This document shows positions 60,191 to 64,000 of a DNA stretch of 64,000 nt, in pieces. The DNA lies in NCBI GenBank assembly GCA_963556145.1, contig OY744463.1, forward strand, positions 1,550,001-1,614,000. The letters are read 5' to 3'. The notes below the pieces were generated by a model. It searched no databases. It was not told the origin of the DNA and worked only from the letters and a program-made list of their open reading frames with translations. The DNA comes from Hygrocybe punicea (lineage: Eukaryota > Basidiomycota > Agaricomycetes > Agaricales > Hygrophoraceae). A program made the translations under genes and the position numbers. The number at the start of each line of letters is the position of its first letter. The stretch's first letter is position 1.

Positions 60191-60487
60191 TCACAGGAAA
60201 ACCAGCCTGATGATCTCGAAAAGGACTGTAGGGTAAGATCAGCACTGTTTCAGATTGCGAGTAAACAATAACGAACCTCCTCCAACCACGACGAATATGA
60301 TGACCCCAAGTGCCCATATGCTTATGGGACTTCTTTTTGCTAGTTTTTCCTGGCGTGAAGGGTTAACAGGCTTCCTCCCAGTTCGTGCAGCGTTGGCGAA
60401 CTTGGCGTTTCGCTGGCGTATTTCAAACTCCGTGGGCTTCCAAACAAATCATTATAAGAATAATGAAAGTGAAAAGTTACGCACCAT
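60191..60487 (-). CDS. RAMP4/SERP1-like ER translocon-associated protein
   Basis: Three exons on the minus strand: 60485-60487 (the ATG alone), 60277-60436 and 60191-60225, giving 65 residues. The protein reads MPTEFEIRQRNAKFANAART, then GRKPVNPSRQEKLAKRSPIS and a tail-anchor helix WALGVIIFVVVGGVLFEII. This is the RAMP4 (yeast Ysy6) layout: a cytosolic ribosome-contacting part and a C-terminal anchor in the ER membrane. It associates with Sec61 and is linked to ER stress. The intron directly after the ATG (gtgcgt...ttggaag) is required because no other ATG is in frame. Confidence 0.85.
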
Positions 60488-60663
60488 TTTAAAGGTGGAT
60501 TTGCTTACGGAAAGGAACGGAAGGTGTTGGGGAAATAAAGAGTGCTGTCAACAGATGGATAGTTGTGGAAACGTGGCATTGCCAGGAAATCAATGTTTGT
60601 TTGTGTTGCCCAACGACCCCCGATCCAAACATCACGCAAATACTACCGCCCATTCTTGCTGTG

Positions 60664-61783
60664 ATGGGCAAATCTGGGAAAAAATCGTCCTTGAAGGCGG
60701 CCCTTCAATCTCAGCAACTTCGGTTCAAGGTTAAGCATAAAATAGCCCAGGCCGCCCAGGTGGCGGAACAGAAGGAAAAGAGGACCGCACAAGACAAATT
60801 TAAAGGAAAAGGGAAAGCCTCTCAAGCTCCCGTACCACTGGCACCACGACTCACTGTCCCCTTCCACTCGACGGACCAAATACTGTTGATTGGAGAAGGA
60901 AACTTCTCATTTGCTCGGGCGCTAATTCAGAATCCGCCAGCAGGATTAGAATATTTGCCAGCTGCGAATGTGACCGCAACAGCCTTCGACACCGAAGCTG
61001 AGTGCTATGCAAAGTACCCAGACGCGGAAGTGATGGTTCGAAATCTACGGGAGGAAGGAATGGAGGTTGTGTTTGAGGTCGATGCTACGAAACTTGAGAA
61101 GTGTTCAGCGTTGAAAGGGCGAAGGTGGAATCGCATTGTGTGGAACTTCCCACATGCAGGCGAGTCCTCCGATCTTATGACCTGAAGGGAAGAAATGATA
61201 GATTGTTGGCGCATAGGGAAGGGCATTACTGATCAAGACAGAAATATTCTATCAAATCAACTGCTTATCGTGGGCTTTTTGCGATCAGCTGCGCCATTCT
61301 TATCTCTCGGACCAATGCCTTCCAACCTGGCTGCCCATAAACGAAAGCGAAATGCGGGCAATGGCGAGGATGACCGCGATAACCCAGATAATTCTGAAAG
61401 TGAGGAAGACTCGTTAGATACCGACGAACTGACTGGAATAAGGGCTCGGGGTACACTATTGATTACCCTTCGAAATGTGTCCCCCTATACCCTCTGGTAC
61501 GTCCAGCCAGGCTCTTTTTACCTTCGCAACGTTGAAATAGCTGTCTCGCAGGGATGTCCCCGGACTAGCAAAAAATCCACCGGCGCCAACCTCAGTTAAC
61601 GCCAAGCCAAGCCCCCGCTATACCCTTGTGCGTTCGTTCGCATTCCATCGGTCTGCGTGGAGTGGATATGAACACCGGATGACAAAGGGTGAACGGGCTC
61701 AAGGGGAAGGAAGGACTGGCAGGGGTGGCGAGGATCGTACATGGGAATTTTGCTTGCGATCTCATGTACTTTTGGAATACTAA
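60664..61783 (+). CDS. BMT5-type 25S rRNA (uridine-N3)-methyltransferase
   Basis: Three exons: 60664-61159, 61217-61496 and 61552-61783, giving 335 residues. The N-terminus is basic and nucleolar-looking (GKSGKKSSLKAALQSQQLRF). The SAM-binding motif ILLIGEGNFSFARAL (DUF2431) is followed by [35 protein letters not shown] and LLITLRNVSPYTLWDVP. The C-terminus has TLVRSFAFHRSAWSGYEHRM. This order is that of yeast Bmt5, which methylates U2634 of 25S rRNA. The intron at 61160-61216 begins GC (GCAG|gcgagt), a GC-AG intron required to join HAG to KGITDQD. Confidence 0.88.
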
Positions 61784-61969
61784 TCACGCTATCTCAATTC
61801 TTTCGAGCATGATTAGACTGTACTTGAGCTGGTAGATCATAATCTTTATTATCTGTCTACTTTTTTTTTCAGAAGAATTTGCATAACCTGAAACGTTTGC
61901 ATAACCCCAAGAATAGTAGTAAATAATCTATTTGTAAACCCAAAACTTTATGCGGAGTTTCAAATCACT

Positions 61970-62812
61970 ATGCTGGCAGCATCTTACATTTGGCTGCCAG
62001 CGAGACCTCGAATAACGTCGCGCACCTATGTCGTGTCCGTCAAACCTCCAAAGTTGTTTCCTGGCAAATCCATACCACGCAGTTATCCGGAGAAAAAAGC
62101 AATCCTTTACCACCGATACAGAAGACTCCTCGAGACCACGTCCTCGTCAACACTCATCTTCTTGCTTCATGCGAATTTTACTGCACAACGTCTGTTGAAA
62201 TTGCGCAAAGATATCATAATTGCGTCTGGCCATGTGCCTCCTTCACTTGCAAAGTTTTCGCCCCAAACTACCACCTCCCAACCACCTACACTGACCATTC
62301 TCCAAACGTCCGTCTTTGGAGCTGCATTACGCGACTTTGTACCCGTGCCTATGGAGGCAAGCGAAAAAATCGCAAGCATGGTCAAGGGAGGTCTTGCTGT
62401 CCTCAGTTTGCCAGATTTGGATCCTCCACAACTTAACGCCGTCCTCCGCGCCCTTGAGCGCGGGGTCCCCCCAAAGAAACCCAAAACAGATGAGGCGTTG
62501 GAAAAGGAGAAGCAAGAGAAAAACGCAGATCCAGTGACGCCAGGCAGGAGGGTAAAGAAAGTGAGGCCGATTCTGCAGCCAGAACTGAAGGTGTTAGGTG
62601 CACTGGTAGAAAGAAATTTGTTTACCGTCGATGGGTTGCGGGACGTATCGAAACTGCCTACACTAGGAACATTGAGGGCGCAAATAGTTGGATTGCTGAG
62701 TTCTCCCGCTACTCAGTTATCTGGCGTACTTCGAGAGGCGAGCGGGGGCAAGCTTGCAAGGACACTCGAAGGCCTGCGAAAGAGTTTAGGGGAGCATGCC
62801 GCAGGATCATGA
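61970..62812 (+). CDS. MRPL11: Mitochondrial large-subunit ribosomal protein uL10m
   Basis: This is a single exon of 280 residues. The N-terminus is Arg/Ser-rich without acidic residues (SYIWLPARPRITSRTYVVSV), a likely mitochondrial presequence. Then come SYPEKKAILYHRYRRLLETT, STLIFLLHANFTAQRLLKLR, FGAALRDFVPV and LAVLSLPDLDPPQLNAVLRA. The C-terminal part has PELKVLGALVERNLFTVDGL and LPTLGTLRAQIVGLLSSPAT, the conserved uL10 segment. It anchors the bL12 stalk to the mitoribosome. The family is assigned from these phrases. A Lys/Glu-rich insertion lies in the middle, as in other fungi. Confidence 0.85.
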   Translation: MLAASYIWLPARPRITSRTYVVSVKPPKLFPGKSIPRSYPEKKAILYHRYRRLLETTSSSTLIFLLHANFTAQRLLKLRKDIIIASGHVPPSLAKFSPQTTTSQPPTLTILQTSVFGAALRDFVPVPMEASEKIASMVKGGLAVLSLPDLDPPQLNAVLRALERGVPPKKPKTDEALEKEKQEKNADPVTPGRRVKKVRPILQPELKVLGALVERNLFTVDGLRDVSKLPTLGTLRAQIVGLLSSPATQLSGVLREASGGKLARTLEGLRKSLGEHAAGS

Positions 62813-62938
62813 ATTGTGTTCTGAACTAGATAATGGTACTCAAATTGCTTTATTGATTGCATTTCTATGCTGGAGTGCATGCACAAGCAACGAAAGGACG
62901 CCCTGCATTACGGAAGGTATGGTGTGCCATCTGTCTGT

Positions 62939-63516
62939 TCAGCGAGTCTGACGGTCTGGGGACGGAGCAGCGGAAGGAGGATTCCTCGTTGTAGCAGCCA
63001 GGTGTTCACGATACCTGCTCAGGGGTTTTGCCAGATGAGAAGCCAGCACCTTTCCCTGAACCGAATGTAAGAAATATTCCCTGCAGCAAATGAACGGGGA
63101 TACTTCACTTTCGTTTGCAAATCGTCCCATTCGACGCTATCCGTCGAATTCAGTGCAAGAAGCATGAGGGGCTGGCGATCACTACCATTGGGTCCCTGTG
63201 CTACTTCAGTTTCCTCGACGGGTAACACCAGAATCCGTCCGAGCTGGTCAGACGACGCTGGGTTAACGCCACGGTCTTCAGAATTGAGGACATGGGAAAT
63301 AACTTCGCTGTCAACCATTCCAAAGCCCTGCCCTCGGGTCTCTCGCCAAACTTCTCCACTCAAGCCAACGACTACTAAAATTTCATCCTTGGGGCGAGAT
63401 GTTTCGGCTGCAAAGGAGACCAGTTGGCCCTCGGGTGTCAAGAGGAGCGCAGTGTGAAGATCCGGTAAAGATAATATTTGGGCAAGCAAATTATGGAGAG
63501 TTGACAGCACAAGCAT
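62939..63516 (-). CDS. Roadblock/LC7 protein, Ragulator LAMTOR2-like
   Basis: Two exons on the minus strand, 63109-63516 and 62939-63055, give 174 residues. The N-terminus STLHNLLAQILSLPDLHTAL and LLLTPEGQLVSFAA is that of roadblock-fold LAMTOR2/p14 proteins. The later parts ILVLPVEE, LMLLALNSTDSVEWDDLQTK and ASHLAKPL follow the same pattern. There is an insertion after VDSEVISHVLNSE compared with animal LAMTOR2, as in other fungi. It would be part of the vacuolar Ragulator/EGO-type complex that recruits Rag GTPases for TORC1 signalling; this is inferred from the fold. The C-terminus ends with a Pro/Arg-rich tail. Its ATG is 46 bp from the divergent right-edge gene. Confidence 0.75.
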
Positions 63517-63562
63517 ATTGCTCGGAGTTCGAAGCACCTCCGATGGGGATGGATGAACATCG

Positions 63563-64000
63563 ATGAACTCCCAGGCCGCCCTCCAGGATCAGGGTCTTCG
63601 TGAGCGTCTTTGCAACTTGTCCATCAACATCACGGGAAGCTACCAGTCTGGGTTAGCTCGTGTCCCTGGTGGAGTTCAATGACTTCGCCGTCAGAAGGCT
63701 GCCTTTTCTTATCTGCCCGGACTGTCTCTTTGTGTCCGCCGAACCGCTCGTCCGACCTTACAGGTCTGATCACCATGACTGGCGGGCAAGCTCTACTAGT
63801 ATGTCAAGAAACCTCGCGAGACGAACTGGAGTCCGTTTCTTGTACTGAAACGCGCCCAGAGGATGCGATATCTGAGATTGTGGTCTCTGAGACCACCTGT
63901 CTTCTCCCCCAAGACGGGACTAACAAGCTCTCAAGTGTGGCCGCGGATCCTGAAGGTCTGGTGGTCGAACGAGCCAAAGGACTAGTCAATAACCTCACAG
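63563..64000 (+). CDS. Partial unrecognised gene at right edge
   Basis: Exon 1 is 63563-63668. A 95-nt intron (63669-63763, gtggag...cttacag) is followed by exon 2 from 63764 to the edge. The spliced start is MNSQAALQDQGLRERLCNLS, then TGSYQSGLARVPGGL and an acidic, Ser/Thr/Glu-rich stretch (ETRPEDAISEIVVSETTCLL). The frame stays open across the join and ends in a plausible codon phase at 64000. I recognise no domain. The alternative of no intron gives a stop at 63678, so the model depends on the splice. Confidence 0.45.

Overview
The window is nuclear DNA of a basidiomycete fungus, most likely an agaricomycete. Genes are densely packed on both strands and interrupted by many short introns (mostly 48-65 nt, with ctaac/ctgac branch-like motifs). 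The families include an expanded-type tyrosine-kinase-like kinase with an HGD catalytic loop, a leucine-rich F-box protein, a DUF6534-like membrane protein and the usual fungal housekeeping set. I rebuilt gene models by hand from conserved protein motifs, GT-AG (rarely GC-AG) junctions and reading-frame phase. Unless stated otherwise, exon sums are multiples of three.

Left part (1-14.1 kb): a partial F-box gene (-); a chimeric gene joining the N-terminal half of an Xaa-Pro aminopeptidase to a protein kinase (+); a zeta-crystallin-type quinone oxidoreductase (-); a tyrosine phosphatase (-) and an NR2C2AP-like protein (+) that share a 41-bp divergent promoter; a fucosyltransferase-like type II membrane protein (-); a secreted Pro/Ser/Thr-rich protein (-); and a cation-diffusion-facilitator transporter (+).

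Middle (14.1-37.8 kb): an orphan 173-residue gene with a TATA promoter; a repeat-rich stretch with a 20-bp minisatellite and a possible Copia LTR remnant; a single-pass membrane protein; a Ste20/GCK kinase; AP-3 delta (APL5); a TBC Rab-GAP; RNase H1; a small Pro-rich protein; an ING-type PHD protein; a probable DUF6534 pseudogene; the polyadenylation factor FIP1; and a COQ1-like prenyl synthase that has lost its first aspartate-rich motif.

Right part (37.9-64 kb): calnexin, the U5 snRNP GTPase SNU114, prefoldin subunit 1, a decayed TPR gene, an SSP120-type EF-hand protein, the very large DOP1 (Dopey) gene, an uncharacterised nuclear-looking protein, ATP synthase subunit e, an MSI1/HAT2 WD40 histone chaperone, RAMP4, a BMT5-type rRNA methyltransferase, mitochondrial uL10, a Ragulator/LAMTOR2-like roadblock protein and a partial gene at the right edge.

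There is no operon logic. Several genes act in the secretory and endolysosomal system (calnexin, RAMP4, SSP120, DOP1, AP-3 delta, TBC GAP, LAMTOR2), but I read this as ordinary eukaryotic mixing. The points most worth a second look are the creatinase-kinase fusion, the prenyl synthase without its first Asp motif, introns placed inside or directly after start codons, and two genes caught in decay.
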